A stretch of DNA of 64,000 bases from Myceligenerans salitolerans (GCF_017349295.1 NZ_JAFMPK010000027.1:124001-188000); one strand, 5' to 3'. Numbered from the stretch's first letter, positions 10,018 through 19,637 are shown. Notes: a model not told the origin generated them from the sequence alone. A program made the numbers and translations.

Positions 10018-12159
10018 ATGAACCCGATGACTCTCACCACCCTCCGGCGCGACGGCGTCGCCGTCGTCCTCGAGCACCCGGCCACCGGCCTGCCGTCGGT
10101 CCTGCACTGGGGTGCCGACCTGGGACCGCTCACCGCCTCCGACCACGCGGCCCTCGACGCCGCCACCGATCCCCGGACCCCACCGGGCACGCTCGACGCC
10201 GGCCGGCGCGTCCCCCTGCTCCCGCAGGAGTCGGACGGCTGGTCGGGACGTCCCGGAGTCCTCCTGCTGCGCGACGGCGGCCCCGTGTTCCCCCGCTGGA
10301 CGGTGACCGGGTGCACCGGCGACGACGCCACACTGCGGCTCACCGCGACGTCGGACGGCCTCGAACTGCGCACCGAGCTCGCCGTCGCACAGGGCGGCCT
10401 GGTGACGCTGCGGCACGCCCTCACGAACACCGGCACCGGCGCCGTGACCGTGGAGCAGCTCGACGCCGTCCTTCCCGTGCCCCGCGCCGCCGGCCACCTG
10501 ACCGGTTTCACCGGCCGCTGGGCCCGGGAGAAGACGCCGGCCACCACCACGATGCCGTCCGGCGCCGCCACCGTGACGAGCCGGCGGGGACGTGGCGGGC
10601 ACGACGCGCCATGGGTGAGCATCGCCTCTGCCGGCCCGCCACGGAACCGGAGCGGCGAGGCGTGGGCGGTACATCTGGGATGGTCGGCCGACGTCGTGCA
10701 CCGGACGGACCGGATGACCGACCACGAGACCCAGCTCGGCGCCGGCGAGCTGCTCCGGCCCGGCGAGATCCGCCTGGCCCCCGGGCAGACCCACGAGACG
10801 CCCACCGCCTACTTCGCCTGGTCGGACAGCGGTCTGGACGGGCTCTCCCGCAGGTTCCACACCTGGCTCCGAGCCCGGGAGCAGCACCCGGCCGGTGTCC
10901 GGCCGCTCGTGCTGAACACCTGGGAGGCCGTGTACTTCGACCACGACCCGGAGCGTGTCGCGGCGCTCGCCCGGGCGGCCGCCGCCGTCGGCGTCGAACG
11001 GTTCGTGCTCGACGACGGCTGGTTCCACGACCGGCGGGACGACACCCGGGGACTCGGTGACTGGGTGGTGGATCCCGCGGTGTGGCCGGACGGGCTGAAG
11101 CCGCTGGCGGACCTGGTCCAGGAGCTCGGCATGCAGTTCGGGCTCTGGTTCGAGCCGGAGATGGTGAATCTCGACTCGGACCTCGCGCGCGCCCACCCGG
11201 AGTGGGTCCTCGGGAACGCCGCGTCCGTCCCCTCGCCGGACGGGCTCTCGTTCCGCAACCAGTACGTGCTCGACCTGGCCCACCCCGAGGCATGGGACCA
11301 CGTGCGCGGACAGATGTCCGCGCTCATCGACGCGCTCGGTATCGCGTTCGTGAAATGGGACCACAACCGGGATCTCGTGGAGCCCGTGCACGTCGAGGGC
11401 GGCACACCCCGCCCCGGCACCCACGCCCAGACACTCGCGGCCTACCGTCTCATGGACCGTCTGAAGGCGGACCATCCGGGGCTGGAGATCGAGTCCTGCT
11501 CGTCCGGTGGGGCACGCACCGACCTGGGCGTGCTTGCGCGGACCGACCGCGTGTGGGCGTCCGACTCGAACGACCCGGCGGAGCGGCAGGACATCCAGCG
11601 CTGGACCGAGCTCGTCCTGCCGCCGGAGCTGATCGGGGCGCACGTCGGGCCGTCGCCGGCGCACTCGTCCGGGCGCGCCACCGACCTCTCCTACCGGGTG
11701 GCGACCGCCCTCCAGGGACACGCCGGCTTCGAGTGGGACATTCTCGGCTGCACACCCGAGGAGACCGAGGCGATCGGCGCGTACGCCGCGCTCTACAAGG
11801 AGCTGCGCGGGCTGCTGCACTCCGGGACCGTCGTGCACGGTGATCCCGCCGACCCCGCGCTGCGGGTACGCGGCGTCGTGGCACCGGACGCGACCGAGGC
11901 CGTGTTCACGGTGGCGACCGTCGGCTCCCTGGCCGACGCGCGGCCCGAACGGGTCGTCCTGCCGGGCCTCGACCCGGACCGGCGCTACACCGTGCGGCTG
12001 CGGGACGAGGCGGGGCCGGCGAAGTGGTTCGGCGGGACGCCGCGGTGGCTGGGCAAGGAGACCGGCGACGTCCCGGGGACGGTCCTGGACCGGGTGGGGC
12101 TCCAGATCCCGAACCTGTGGCCGATGCAGGCCCTCGTCCTGCACCTGCGCGCGGTCTGA
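10018..12159 (+). CDS. Alpha-galactosidase, glycoside hydrolase family 36
   Basis: Hydrolyses terminal alpha-galactosides such as melibiose or raffinose. It has 713 residues with no signal peptide, so it is intracellular. The order is an N-terminal beta-sandwich, the (beta/alpha)8 barrel starting near FVLDDGWFHDRRDD, and a C-terminal beta domain. The nucleophile is the Asp of FVKWDHNRD (about D448) and the acid/base is the Asp of WASDSNDP (about D516). FGLWFEPEMVNLDSDL and ESCSSGGARTDLG are also GH36 hallmarks. The ATG at 10018 follows GGAG with 3 nt spacing; a second ATG at 10027 is possible. Divergent from the AGE-family gene and probably coregulated through the palindrome at 9981-10002. 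Confidence 0.94.
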   Translation: MNPMTLTTLRRDGVAVVLEHPATGLPSVLHWGADLGPLTASDHAALDAATDPRTPPGTLDAGRRVPLLPQESDGWSGRPGVLLLRDGGPVFPRWTVTGCTGDDATLRLTATSDGLELRTELAVAQGGLVTLRHALTNTGTGAVTVEQLDAVLPVPRAAGHLTGFTGRWAREKTPATTTMPSGAATVTSRRGRGGHDAPWVSIASAGPPRNRSGEAWAVHLGWSADVVHRTDRMTDHETQLGAGELLRPGEIRLAPGQTHETPTAYFAWSDSGLDGLSRRFHTWLRAREQHPAGVRPLVLNTWEAVYFDHDPERVAALARAAAAVGVERFVLDDGWFHDRRDDTRGLGDWVVDPAVWPDGLKPLADLVQELGMQFGLWFEPEMVNLDSDLARAHPEWVLGNAASVPSPDGLSFRNQYVLDLAHPEAWDHVRGQMSALIDALGIAFVKWDHNRDLVEPVHVEGGTPRPGTHAQTLAAYRLMDRLKADHPGLEIESCSSGGARTDLGVLARTDRVWASDSNDPAERQDIQRWTELVLPPELIGAHVGPSPAHSSGRATDLSYRVATALQGHAGFEWDILGCTPEETEAIGAYAALYKELRGLLHSGTVVHGDPADPALRVRGVVAPDATEAVFTVATVGSLADARPERVVLPGLDPDRRYTVRLRDEAGPAKWFGGTPRWLGKETGDVPGTVLDRVGLQIPNLWPMQALVLHLRAV

Positions 12160-12184
12160 GGCGCCGCGGTCGCGGAACGTCCGG

Positions 12185-12190
12185 TAACGT
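12185..12190 (+). promoter_or_regulatory. -10 element for the acyltransferase gene (leaderless)
   Basis: TAACGT followed by exactly 6 nt and GTG at 12197; no Shine-Dalgarno. Fits a leaderless transcript. Confidence 0.45.
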
Positions 12191-12196
12191 CCGGGT

Positions 12197-14056
12197 GTGG
12201 CCGATGTGACCACCACTTCCTGGACCGCGGCGTCACGCCCCGGCCCCCGGATCCGCGGGCTCGACGGTCTGCGTGCGCTCGCCGTGGCCGCCGTCGTCGC
12301 CTACCACCTCGAACCCGGGTGGGTTCCGGGCGGGTTCGTCGGCGTCGACATGTTCTTCGTCGTCAGCGGGTTCCTCATCACCACGCTGCTGCTCCGCGAG
12401 ATCAGCACCACGAGCTGGGTCGACCTGCCCCGCTTCTGGACGCGGCGTGCCCGCCGGCTGCTCCCCGCCCTGCTGCTCGTGCTGCTCGTCTCGATTCCCG
12501 TGGCGCGACTGGTCGAGTCCGACCTCACCGTCGGGATCGGGCGCCAGCTGCTCGGCGCGGTGACGTTCGGCACCAACTGGCTGGAGATCTCCGCCGGCTC
12601 CGACTACTTCGACGAGACCGCTCCGGAGCTGCTGCGTCCCCTGTGGTCCCTGGCCATCGAGGAGCAGTTCTACCTCGCCTGGCCGGTGCTCCTCGTGGCC
12701 CTGCTGCTCGCCGTGCGGTCCGCGCGCCGGCGCACGCCGATCCTCGTCACCGCGGCCGTCGCCTCCGCGGCAGCGATGGCGTTGCTCCACACCGGCGACG
12801 ACCCCACCCGGGTCTACTACGGCACCGACACCCACGCGTTCGGCCTGCTGCTCGGCGCGGCTCTCGCACTGCGCCCGCCCGCGACCGGGACGCAGTTCGG
12901 CGGCATCGGGGCACGTCTGGTGCCACCGCTCGCCCTCGGCGGTCTGATCGCGCTCTGGGCCCTGCTGCGCGACGACAGCGCCCTGACCTACCCGCTCGGG
13001 CTCGCGCTCGCCTCGCTGCTGACGGTCGTGCTCGTGCTGGCGTGCGCCTCCGAGGTGCGGTGGCTGACCGTCGTCATGGAACTGGCGCCGCTGCGCTGGA
13101 TCGGTGAGCGGTCGTACGGGATCTACCTGTGGCACTGGCCCGTGCTGCTCGTGGTCGGGGCCGTGATACGGCAGGGGTGGGCCGTCGGCGGGACGGTGGT
13201 CGTCGCGACACTGGCCCTGGCCGCGGCGTCGTACCGGTTCGTGGAGATGCCGGTGCGGCGGCTCGGCTTCCGGGGCGCGTTCCGTGCGCTGTGGGCGCAG
13301 GTCGCGGCCCGGGTCCCGAACACACGCGTCTGGGCGGCCCGGGTCGCCGTCGGCGTCACCGTCCTGGCTCTCGCGGGGACGACGACGGCGGTCGCCACCG
13401 CACCTCGGGTCTCGGGTGCGCAGCAGGCGGTCGAGGCAGGGCTGGCCGTTCAGTCCGCCGCGGACCGCGACGGCGATGACGAGGGCGGGACGGGGACGGC
13501 CGGTTCCACCGCCGGTCCGGAGAGCGGCCTCGACCGGGCGGCAGCACCCGGAGCGGGCAGCGGCAGGCATGTCGTCGGGTTCGGCGACTCGGTACTGTCG
13601 GCCGCGGCGCCGGCGCTGATCGACCGCTGGCCCCGCTCCGACATCGACGCCGTGCCCAACCGCAAGTGGACCGACGCGCCGGGAATCGTTCGCGACGCGA
13701 AGAAGAAGGGCACGCTGCGCGACGTCGTCGTCCTCAACTTCGGTACCAACGCCGGGTTCCAGGAGGACGGGTCCGTCGCGGCGGCGGAGAAGACACTGGA
13801 CCTCATCGGCCCGGAGCGGCTGGTGGTGCTGGTGAACACGGTCGGGATCTCGTACTGGGTGCCGGACGCGAACGCCCGGCTCGAGAAGATTGCGGAAGGC
13901 CGGGCGAACGTCGTGGTCGTGGACTGGAACGCCGTGTGCGCGAAACGGCCCGAGCTGCTGCACGCGGACGCGACCCACCCCACCATGGAGGGCATCGCGG
14001 TGTACACGGACCAGATCCAGGAGGCCTTCGACGAGCTGGAGGAACGCTCGGCCTGA
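12197..14056 (+). CDS. Acyltransferase-3 family membrane protein with C-terminal SGNH domain (OafA-like)
   Basis: Probably O-acetylates a cell-surface glycan such as peptidoglycan or an exopolysaccharide. Residues 1 to about 380 form an acyltransferase-3 domain with about ten membrane helices; motifs are RGLDGLRALAVAAVVAYHL (the conserved R..D.LRA..V..V..YH), GGFVGVDMFFVVSGFLIT, WSLAIEEQFYLAWP and RSYGIYLWHWPVLL. After a flexible Asp/Gly/Thr-rich linker a periplasm-side SGNH hydrolase-like domain has GDSV (nucleophile Ser), FGTNAG (Asn block) and DATHPT (Asp/His). This two-domain layout is that of OafA/OatA proteins. The GTG at 12197 is chosen because the TAACGT element lies just before it. 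It converges on pcrA; the 106-bp gap (14057-14162) has no clear gene. Acyl group and acceptor are not known. Confidence 0.9.
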   Translation: MADVTTTSWTAASRPGPRIRGLDGLRALAVAAVVAYHLEPGWVPGGFVGVDMFFVVSGFLITTLLLREISTTSWVDLPRFWTRRARRLLPALLLVLLVSIPVARLVESDLTVGIGRQLLGAVTFGTNWLEISAGSDYFDETAPELLRPLWSLAIEEQFYLAWPVLLVALLLAVRSARRRTPILVTAAVASAAAMALLHTGDDPTRVYYGTDTHAFGLLLGAALALRPPATGTQFGGIGARLVPPLALGGLIALWALLRDDSALTYPLGLALASLLTVVLVLACASEVRWLTVVMELAPLRWIGERSYGIYLWHWPVLLVVGAVIRQGWAVGGTVVVATLALAAASYRFVEMPVRRLGFRGAFRALWAQVAARVPNTRVWAARVAVGVTVLALAGTTTAVATAPRVSGAQQAVEAGLAVQSAADRDGDDEGGTGTAGSTAGPESGLDRAAAPGAGSGRHVVGFGDSVLSAAAPALIDRWPRSDIDAVPNRKWTDAPGIVRDAKKKGTLRDVVVLNFGTNAGFQEDGSVAAAEKTLDLIGPERLVVLVNTVGISYWVPDANARLEKIAEGRANVVVVDWNAVCAKRPELLHADATHPTMEGIAVYTDQIQEAFDELEERSA

Positions 14057-14162
14057 GAGCGCGCGCGGGGCTGCGTTGCCGTGCACGATGCCCCTCGACC
14101 GGGTCGAGCTGGTCGACGTCGCGCGACGCTGGGCGGGCCTCATCTGATCCCGGGTCTCGAGG

Positions 14163-16832
14163 TCAGAGCTTGGTGACCTTGGTGTACTTGAGGGCGATGC
14201 GCTTGCTTCCGTCGCTGCCGAAGTCGATCTTGACCACGTCGTTCTTCTCGACACCGATCACCGTGCCGAGGCCGTAGGTGTCGTGGGTGACCTTGTCGCC
14301 CACGTCCAGGGACGGGACGGACTTCTGCACGTTGACCGAACCGAACCCGGGGACCTTGCCCGACGACGGTCCTGCCGCGCCCCGGCCGTTCGCGGCACGA
14401 TCCGAGCGCGAGCGTGAGCCGCCCCACGAGGTGTCCACCCGGGAGCCGGAGGCTCCACCACGACGACCGTCACCCGAGCCGTAGCTGCCCGCCCCCCAGC
14501 CGCCGTACCCGCCGCGGATCGCCTGCGTCGAGGACTCGCGCCGCTTCCAGTCCCAGAGCTCCTCCGGGATCTCGTCGAGGAAACGGCTCGGCGGGAACTC
14601 GTTGGACATCCCGAACGCCGACCGGACGGCCGACCGGGAGATGTACAGCCGCTCGCGCGCCCGCGTGATGCCCACGTAGGCGAGCCGGCGTTCCTCGGCG
14701 AGCTCGACGTCGTCGTTCATGGAGCGCATGTGCGGGAACGTGCCGTCCTCCATGCCCGTGAGGAACACGACCGGGAACTCCAGGCCCTTCGCGGTGTGCA
14801 GGGTCATGAGGGTGACGACGCCGCGGTCGGCCGACTCGTCCTTGGCCTCCTCGGCGGCGCCGTCCGCCACGTCCTCGTCCGGGATCTGGTCCGCGTCCGC
14901 GACGAGCGACACCCGCTCCAGGAAGTCGGCGAGGTCACCCTCGGGCTCCAGCTCGCTGAACTCCGTCGCCACGGCGTGCAGCTCGGCGAGGTTCTCCACG
15001 CGGGAGGCATCCTGCGGGTCGTCCGACGCCCGGAGCTCCGCCAGGTAGCCCGTCCGGTCCAGCACGGCCGACAGGATCTCGGCCGGCCCGGCGCCGTCGT
15101 CGACCAGCTCGCGGAGGCCGGTCATGAGCTCGGCGAACGCCCGCAGCGGCTTCAGGGACCGGGTCGTCATGCCCGGGATCTCCTCGACCCGGTCGAGGGC
15201 CGCGCCGAACGAGATCCGCTCCCGCTCCGCGAAGTCCGCGACCAGCGACTCGGCCCGCGCCCCCAGCCCGCGCTTGGGGACGTTGACGATACGGCGCAGG
15301 TTCACGTCGTCGTCCGCGTTGGCGAGCGCGCGCAGGTAGGCGACCGCGTCCTTGACCTCCTTGCGCTCGTAGAAGCGCGTGCCGCCCACCACCTTGTACG
15401 GCAGGCCGACGCGGATCAGCACCTCCTCCAGCGCGCGCGACTGGGCGTTGGTGCGGTAGAAGATCGCGACGTCGCCCGGGCGCACGCCGTCCTCGTCGCC
15501 CAGCCGGTCGATCTCCTGGGCGACGTACCGTGCCTCCGCGTGCTCGTCGTCGGCGACGTAGCCGGTGATCCTGGCGCCCGATCCGGCGTCCGTCCACAGC
15601 CGCTTCGGCTTGCGGCCGGCGTTGCGGGAGATGACGGCGTTCGCTGCGCTGAGGATGTTCTGCGTGGAGCGGTAGTTCTGCTCCAGCAGCAGGGTCGTCG
15701 CGTTCGGGTAGTCGGCCTCGAACTCCTCGATGTTGCGGATCGTGGCGCCACGGAACGCGTAGATCGACTGGTCGGCATCGCCGACGACGGTCAGCTCGGC
15801 CGGGTCGAGGGCGACCGCCCCACCGTCTCCCGCCGCGCCTGTCGCTTCCTCCGGCACTCCCGCGAGCTCACGCACCAGGACGTACTGCGCGTGGTTCGTG
15901 TCCTGGTACTCGTCCACGAGGATGTGCCGGAACCGGCGGCGGTAGTGCTCGGCGACGTTCGGGAACGCCTGGAGCAGGTTCACCGTGGTCATGATGATGT
16001 CGTCGAAGTCCAGGGCGTGCGCCTGGGAGAGGCGCTGCTGGTAGCGCGTGTAGACGTCGGCGAGCACCTGGTCGAAGCGCTGCTTGTCCCGCGCGGCGGC
16101 CCAGCCGACACCCGCGGGTACCTCCTCCTCGGAGCCCGCCTGACGCGCGTACGTGTCCGGATCGATCAGCTCGTTCTTCAGGTCGCTGATCCGGTTCGCC
16201 AGGGAGCGCGCCGGGTACTTCTTCAGGTCCAGGTTCTGCTCGCGCGCCACCAGCTCGATCAGGCGACGGCTGTCGGCGGCGTCGTAGATGGAGAAGGACG
16301 ACTTGAGCCCCAGCGTCTTGGCCTCACGGCGCAGGATCCGCACGCACGCGCTGTGGAACGTGGAGACCCACATCCGGCCCGCGGCCGGGCCCACCAGGTG
16401 CTCGACCCGCTCGCGCATCTCGGCGGCGGCCTTGTTGGTGAACGTGATCGCCAGGATCTCCCCCGCCCGGGCGCGGCCCGTCGCCAGAAGGTAGGCGATG
16501 CGATGGGTGAGCACACGGGTCTTGCCCGAGCCGGCCCCCGCCACGATGAGCAGCTGCCCGCCCTCGTGCACGACGGCGGCCCGCTGCTGCGGGTTCAACC
16601 CCTCCAGCAGTTCCTGCGGATCGAGGTGCGCGTACGCTCCCCCGGCCCGCGGCGCCTCCGCCTCGTGCGGCAAGCCGGCCAGCCACTCGGGCTCGGCCGG
16701 GACCGCCGAGTCACCCGCACCGTCGTCGTCCCATCGGGGCGCCACGCTCGGCAGGCGCGACGTACCGCCCGGCTCGGCCTCGGGGCCGCCGGGAAAGCCA
16801 GGAAGATGCAGGGAGTCGAAGAGGGAGGTCAT
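14163..16832 (-). CDS. pcrA: ATP-dependent 3'-5' DNA helicase PcrA/UvrD
   Basis: An SF1A helicase acting in nucleotide excision repair and replication-fork clearing. It has about 889 residues. Motifs in order: Q-region GLNPQQRAAV, motif I AGAGSGKTRVLTHRIA, motif Ia ITFTNKAAAEMRERV, motif II DEYQDTNHAQY, motif III GDADQSIYAFRGA, motif IV LEQNYRSTQNIL, motif V MTLHTAKGLEFPVVFLTGM and motif VI ERRLAYVGITRARERLYI. The C-terminal region has a Gly/Ser/Arg-rich linker and then a small SH3/Tudor-like barrel (VGDKVTHDTYGLGTVIGVE), the known RNA-polymerase-interacting end of PcrA. The ATG at 16832 is preferred because a TAGGCT element ends 8 nt before it (leaderless); a TTG at 16841 is possible but weaker. 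Confidence 0.95.
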   Translation of the reverse strand: MTSLFDSLHLPGFPGGPEAEPGGTSRLPSVAPRWDDDGAGDSAVPAEPEWLAGLPHEAEAPRAGGAYAHLDPQELLEGLNPQQRAAVVHEGGQLLIVAGAGSGKTRVLTHRIAYLLATGRARAGEILAITFTNKAAAEMRERVEHLVGPAAGRMWVSTFHSACVRILRREAKTLGLKSSFSIYDAADSRRLIELVAREQNLDLKKYPARSLANRISDLKNELIDPDTYARQAGSEEEVPAGVGWAAARDKQRFDQVLADVYTRYQQRLSQAHALDFDDIIMTTVNLLQAFPNVAEHYRRRFRHILVDEYQDTNHAQYVLVRELAGVPEEATGAAGDGGAVALDPAELTVVGDADQSIYAFRGATIRNIEEFEADYPNATTLLLEQNYRSTQNILSAANAVISRNAGRKPKRLWTDAGSGARITGYVADDEHAEARYVAQEIDRLGDEDGVRPGDVAIFYRTNAQSRALEEVLIRVGLPYKVVGGTRFYERKEVKDAVAYLRALANADDDVNLRRIVNVPKRGLGARAESLVADFAERERISFGAALDRVEEIPGMTTRSLKPLRAFAELMTGLRELVDDGAGPAEILSAVLDRTGYLAELRASDDPQDASRVENLAELHAVATEFSELEPEGDLADFLERVSLVADADQIPDEDVADGAAEEAKDESADRGVVTLMTLHTAKGLEFPVVFLTGMEDGTFPHMRSMNDDVELAEERRLAYVGITRARERLYISRSAVRSAFGMSNEFPPSRFLDEIPEELWDWKRRESSTQAIRGGYGGWGAGSYGSGDGRRGGASGSRVDTSWGGSRSRSDRAANGRGAAGPSSGKVPGFGSVNVQKSVPSLDVGDKVTHDTYGLGTVIGVEKNDVVKIDFGSDGSKRIALKYTKVTKL

Positions 16833-16840
16833 CGAGGCCA

Positions 16841-16846
16841 AGCCTA
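16841..16846 (-). promoter_or_regulatory. -10 element for pcrA (leaderless)
   Basis: TAGGCT on the minus strand, 8 nt before ATG 16832, no Shine-Dalgarno visible. Confidence 0.4.
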
Positions 16847-16853
16847 TGCGGGC

Positions 16854-17258
16854 TCACTGACATCGACGAAGGCGCCGGTATGGCGCCGGCCGCGGATCGT
16901 CACGGGAGATCGGCTCGAGCGATCGGGCCAGTTCCTTGAACGTCTCCAGGTCCGCGTCGGCGTCGGACAGCATGTACGACACGTCGTCCTCGACCCAACG
17001 GAACACGCCCGCTGCAAGCCCGGTGGAGGGCCTGTAGAGCGCCACACCGCTGTCGAACGGCACCACCTCGGCACCATCAAGACTTCTGAGGTGTTCTTCG
17101 ACAGGTCCGGACGGCCAGGTAACTTCCTGCAAGCACGGTTCCGCACCGGGCGGAACGGGCCGTCGTCGCCCTCGCACACCGCGCCCTGCCTTCGCCTCGT
17201 GGGCCAGCAGGCTCGCGCCCGTCGCACGCTCAAGCGGTGCCGGCGTCCTGGGCGGCAC
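16854..17258 (-). pseudogene. Possible gene remnant; coherent only over its last ~80 codons
   Basis: The 388-bp gap between the polymerase-like gene and pcrA holds an open frame of 134 codons that overlaps the upstream gene by 29 bp. Its first ~53 residues are Arg/Pro-rich and look like frame noise. From about 17099 down it reads like a real globular domain: LDGAEVVPFDSGVALYRPST, then GVFRWVEDDVSYMLSDADAD and a closing helix LETFKELARSLEPI. This resembles the C-terminal strand-helix domain found in some anti-sigma or DUF4367-like extracytoplasmic proteins, but I cannot name the family. The local composition is less GC-rich than the flanks. It may be the tail of a decayed gene whose front is lost or frameshifted, or a short real gene. 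No promoter was recognised. Confidence 0.35.
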
Positions 17259-18639
17259 CTGCCTTCCCCGCGGGCTCGGACTCGCCGCTCACCGCGTCCG
17301 CCCAGCGGGGCAGGAGCACCGCCACCGCCAGGATCAGCATCGGCACCGAGGCGTAGATCGGGCTGAAGAACAGGTTCCACGCGGTGAGGATCGCGACGTA
17401 GACGAGCAGCGCGTCCGCCATCCCGCGCACCGTCCTCCGCACCAGTGCGACCACGACGAGCAGCAGGAGGAACAGCCAGAGCAGGACACCGGCCGGCCCG
17501 TGGACCGCCCAGAAGTCACCGAACAGGGAGTGCAGCTCGATGCCCCGGCCGAACATGTAGTCGTAGACGTAGTTGTTCTCGGGGTCGTAGCCGAGCAAAG
17601 ACATCCCGTGCTTGGCCACCGCCAGGTCCTCGCTGTTGACCGGCACGCCGGGCCCGAAGCCGAGCGGCCGGTGCGCGATCAGCGCCGCCGTCGCCCCCAT
17701 CTCGGGACGCCCGGCCGCGAGCAGGTTGCCGCTCAGCTCGAGCTGCGCCGCCGTGCGCTGCGCCATCGCCGTCCCGAACGCGCCGTCCAGGATCAGGGCC
17801 CGCGCACCGCCGTACGCCGCGAGACCCGCCGCGACCACGGCCCCGACCGTGACCCATGCCGACCGGCGGAGCGACCGCTTGTCCATCCGCACCTGCCAGA
17901 GCACCACCGCCGCGGTCAGCAGCAGCATCGCGAACGCGGACCGCCCGTTGTCCACCGCGAACAGCACCCCCAGGCACACGCACGCGATCGCCTGCGCCGT
18001 GCGCGGGATACGCCGCCACACGTCCCTGCCCGGACGCAGGCCGGGCGTGAGCCACCCGAGCACGATCACCGTCACCGCGAGACCCGCGCCGAACTTGAAA
18101 CTCGGCTCGCCGCGCTGGACGACGTCGATCAGCATCCCCGTGCCGTAGGCGACCGCCAGCCATCGCACGCCGAGGTGCAGCCGGGCCCACAGCAACGCGC
18201 CGGCACCGAGCACCAGCTCGGCGAGCCGCACGTAGTTCTCGCGCAGCAGCAGCGGGTCGACGACGTGGGCCGGTTCGGCCAGTGTGGTGAGGACCGGCCC
18301 CGTGACCGCGCAGAGCGCGCCCAGCGCCAGGAACGTCCGGGCCCAGCGGTACTTGGCCGCCGCCGAGAGCCACACCGGCGCGAGCGCCACCGCGAGCAGC
18401 GTACCGACCGACACGCCCGCGGCGACGACGAGCCGCGAGCCGACCGCGGCGGTCAGGATCAGTGCGACGACGACGGCGGCGCTCTCCCACTCCCGCACCG
18501 GAGCCGGGCCACGCCGGCGACGCGGAACGGCGTCCTCGGCCCCGGCCGCGGGACCGGCGGCCACCGCGGCGACAGGGATGGGCTCGGTCACGGCGGCACG
18601 GGCCGCCGCGCGAGCACGTGCCCCGCTGTCGTTCGTCAC
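17230..18639 (-). CDS. O-antigen ligase/Wzy-like polysaccharide polymerase (membrane)
   Basis: A multi-pass membrane protein of 469 residues with about 11-12 hydrophobic segments and a large extracytoplasmic loop in the second half. The loop has HRPLGFGPG followed by ENNYVYDYMFGRGIELHSL. This matches the Wzy_C/O-antigen ligase layout (a G.G...N....L Gly-Pro and His-rich loop between late helices). It probably polymerises lipid-linked repeat units on the outer face of the membrane, using units made by the neighbouring glycosyltransferases and exported by the flippase at 25479-26981. The GTG start at 18639 overlaps the upstream stop by 4 bp (GTGA), so translation is coupled; it is the last gene of a five-gene operon. 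The N-terminal ~50 residues are a polar Ala/Arg-rich tail. Confidence 0.8.
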   Translation of the reverse strand: MTNDSGARARAAARAAVTEPIPVAAVAAGPAAGAEDAVPRRRRGPAPVREWESAAVVVALILTAAVGSRLVVAAGVSVGTLLAVALAPVWLSAAAKYRWARTFLALGALCAVTGPVLTTLAEPAHVVDPLLLRENYVRLAELVLGAGALLWARLHLGVRWLAVAYGTGMLIDVVQRGEPSFKFGAGLAVTVIVLGWLTPGLRPGRDVWRRIPRTAQAIACVCLGVLFAVDNGRSAFAMLLLTAAVVLWQVRMDKRSLRRSAWVTVGAVVAAGLAAYGGARALILDGAFGTAMAQRTAAQLELSGNLLAAGRPEMGATAALIAHRPLGFGPGVPVNSEDLAVAKHGMSLLGYDPENNYVYDYMFGRGIELHSLFGDFWAVHGPAGVLLWLFLLLLVVVALVRRTVRGMADALLVYVAILTAWNLFFSPIYASVPMLILAVAVLLPRWADAVSGESEPAGKAGAAQDAGTA

Positions 18640-19637
18640 GCTGCCACCCGTCGGTACACCTCGGCGTGGGCCGTTCCGATCTCCGGCCACGTCCGGCCCC
18701 GGAACCGTACCGGATCGGCGGGCAGCGGCTCGGCCAGCGCGGCCGCGAGCGCCGGGCCGTCGAGTTCTCCCTCGTACGTCCGCACCCATCCGGGGCCGGT
18801 CTCCTCGGCGAGATCGCGGTTGACGGGGTTGTCGGGCACGAGCACGGGCCGTCCGAGGGAGAGGGCCAGGAGCGCCGCGCCGGAGTTGTGCATCCGCCGG
18901 TAGGGCAGCACGACGAGGTGCGCCTCGCCGATCTCGCGGACCAGGGCGTCGTCGGGCACGAAGCCGGGGCGCAGCACGATCCGGTCGTCCCCGGCGGCCA
19001 GGGCCCGCACCTCGTCGAGCACGCCGGGGTCCTTCGCCGGGCCGATCACGTGGAGTGCGGCGCCGTCGTCGGCGAGCGTCCGGAACGCCCGCACGAGCGT
19101 GTCGATGCCCTTGTACGGGCGGATCAGGCCGAAGTGCAGGGCACGTCCGGGTTTCCCGGCGGGGACGGCGAAGCGGGCGTAGGTCGAGGCGTGCTCGCCG
19201 AGCGGGATCACGGTGCCGGTGAGGTCGCGACCGAACCGGGTGTGCGGGTTGAGCAGGATCAGCTCGTCGGTCCACCGGTCCATGAGCCGCAGCAGCCATC
19301 CCTCGAGGCCGGTGGGGGCCTCGTGCGGCGACTCATTGTGCACGGTCCGCACGGTCCGCACGCCTCGTACGCGCATCGCGGCCAGGCAGACCACGAGCAG
19401 CGCGGCGGCCACGGCCGTCCGCAGCGGGCTCCGGCGCCGGAACAGGGTCTCGGGCCAGTGCACGTGCAGGACGTCGACCGGCCCGAGGAGGGCGCGGCGG
19501 CGGGAGAAGGTCACGGCCTCCACGTCGTCGGGCAGGGACGCCATGAGCTCCGTGAGGTAGGGGTTGGTGGTGGTCCGTATCGCCTCGGCGGAGAACATCA
19601 CGACGGTCGCGCCGGACCGCCGTGCGGTGGCGGTCAC
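18636..19637 (-). CDS. Glycosyltransferase (GT-B fold, GT4-like)
   Basis: A cytoplasmic glycosyltransferase of 333 residues. The N-terminal half has LGPVDVLHVHWPETLF and VRTVHNESPHEAP, typical of the acceptor domain. The C-terminal donor domain has ALHFGLIRPYKGIDTLVRAF, LRPGFVPDDALVREIGEAHL and LPYRRMHNSGAALLALSLGR, where the usual GT4 Glu of E.FG is replaced by the N-S-G-A-A form seen in GumK/GT4-like enzymes. GTG at 19637 overlaps the upstream GT2 stop by 4 bp, and its own stop overlaps the polymerase gene by 4 bp. It probably adds one sugar to the lipid-linked repeat unit. The sugar is not predictable. Confidence 0.85.
   Translation of the reverse strand: MTATARRSGATVVMFSAEAIRTTTNPYLTELMASLPDDVEAVTFSRRRALLGPVDVLHVHWPETLFRRRSPLRTAVAAALLVVCLAAMRVRGVRTVRTVHNESPHEAPTGLEGWLLRLMDRWTDELILLNPHTRFGRDLTGTVIPLGEHASTYARFAVPAGKPGRALHFGLIRPYKGIDTLVRAFRTLADDGAALHVIGPAKDPGVLDEVRALAAGDDRIVLRPGFVPDDALVREIGEAHLVVLPYRRMHNSGAALLALSLGRPVLVPDNPVNRDLAEETGPGWVRTYEGELDGPALAAALAEPLPADPVRFRGRTWPEIGTAHAEVYRRVAA

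Noticed and set aside
14089-14148. 19-codon ORF MPLDRVELVDVARRWAGLI between the acyltransferase and pcrA genes
   Set aside because: No Shine-Dalgarno or promoter, very short, in a convergent gap; it cannot be separated from chance.
14730-17366. Plus-strand open frame of about 880 codons opposite pcrA
   Set aside because: Shadow of pcrA, which has all helicase motifs on the minus strand.
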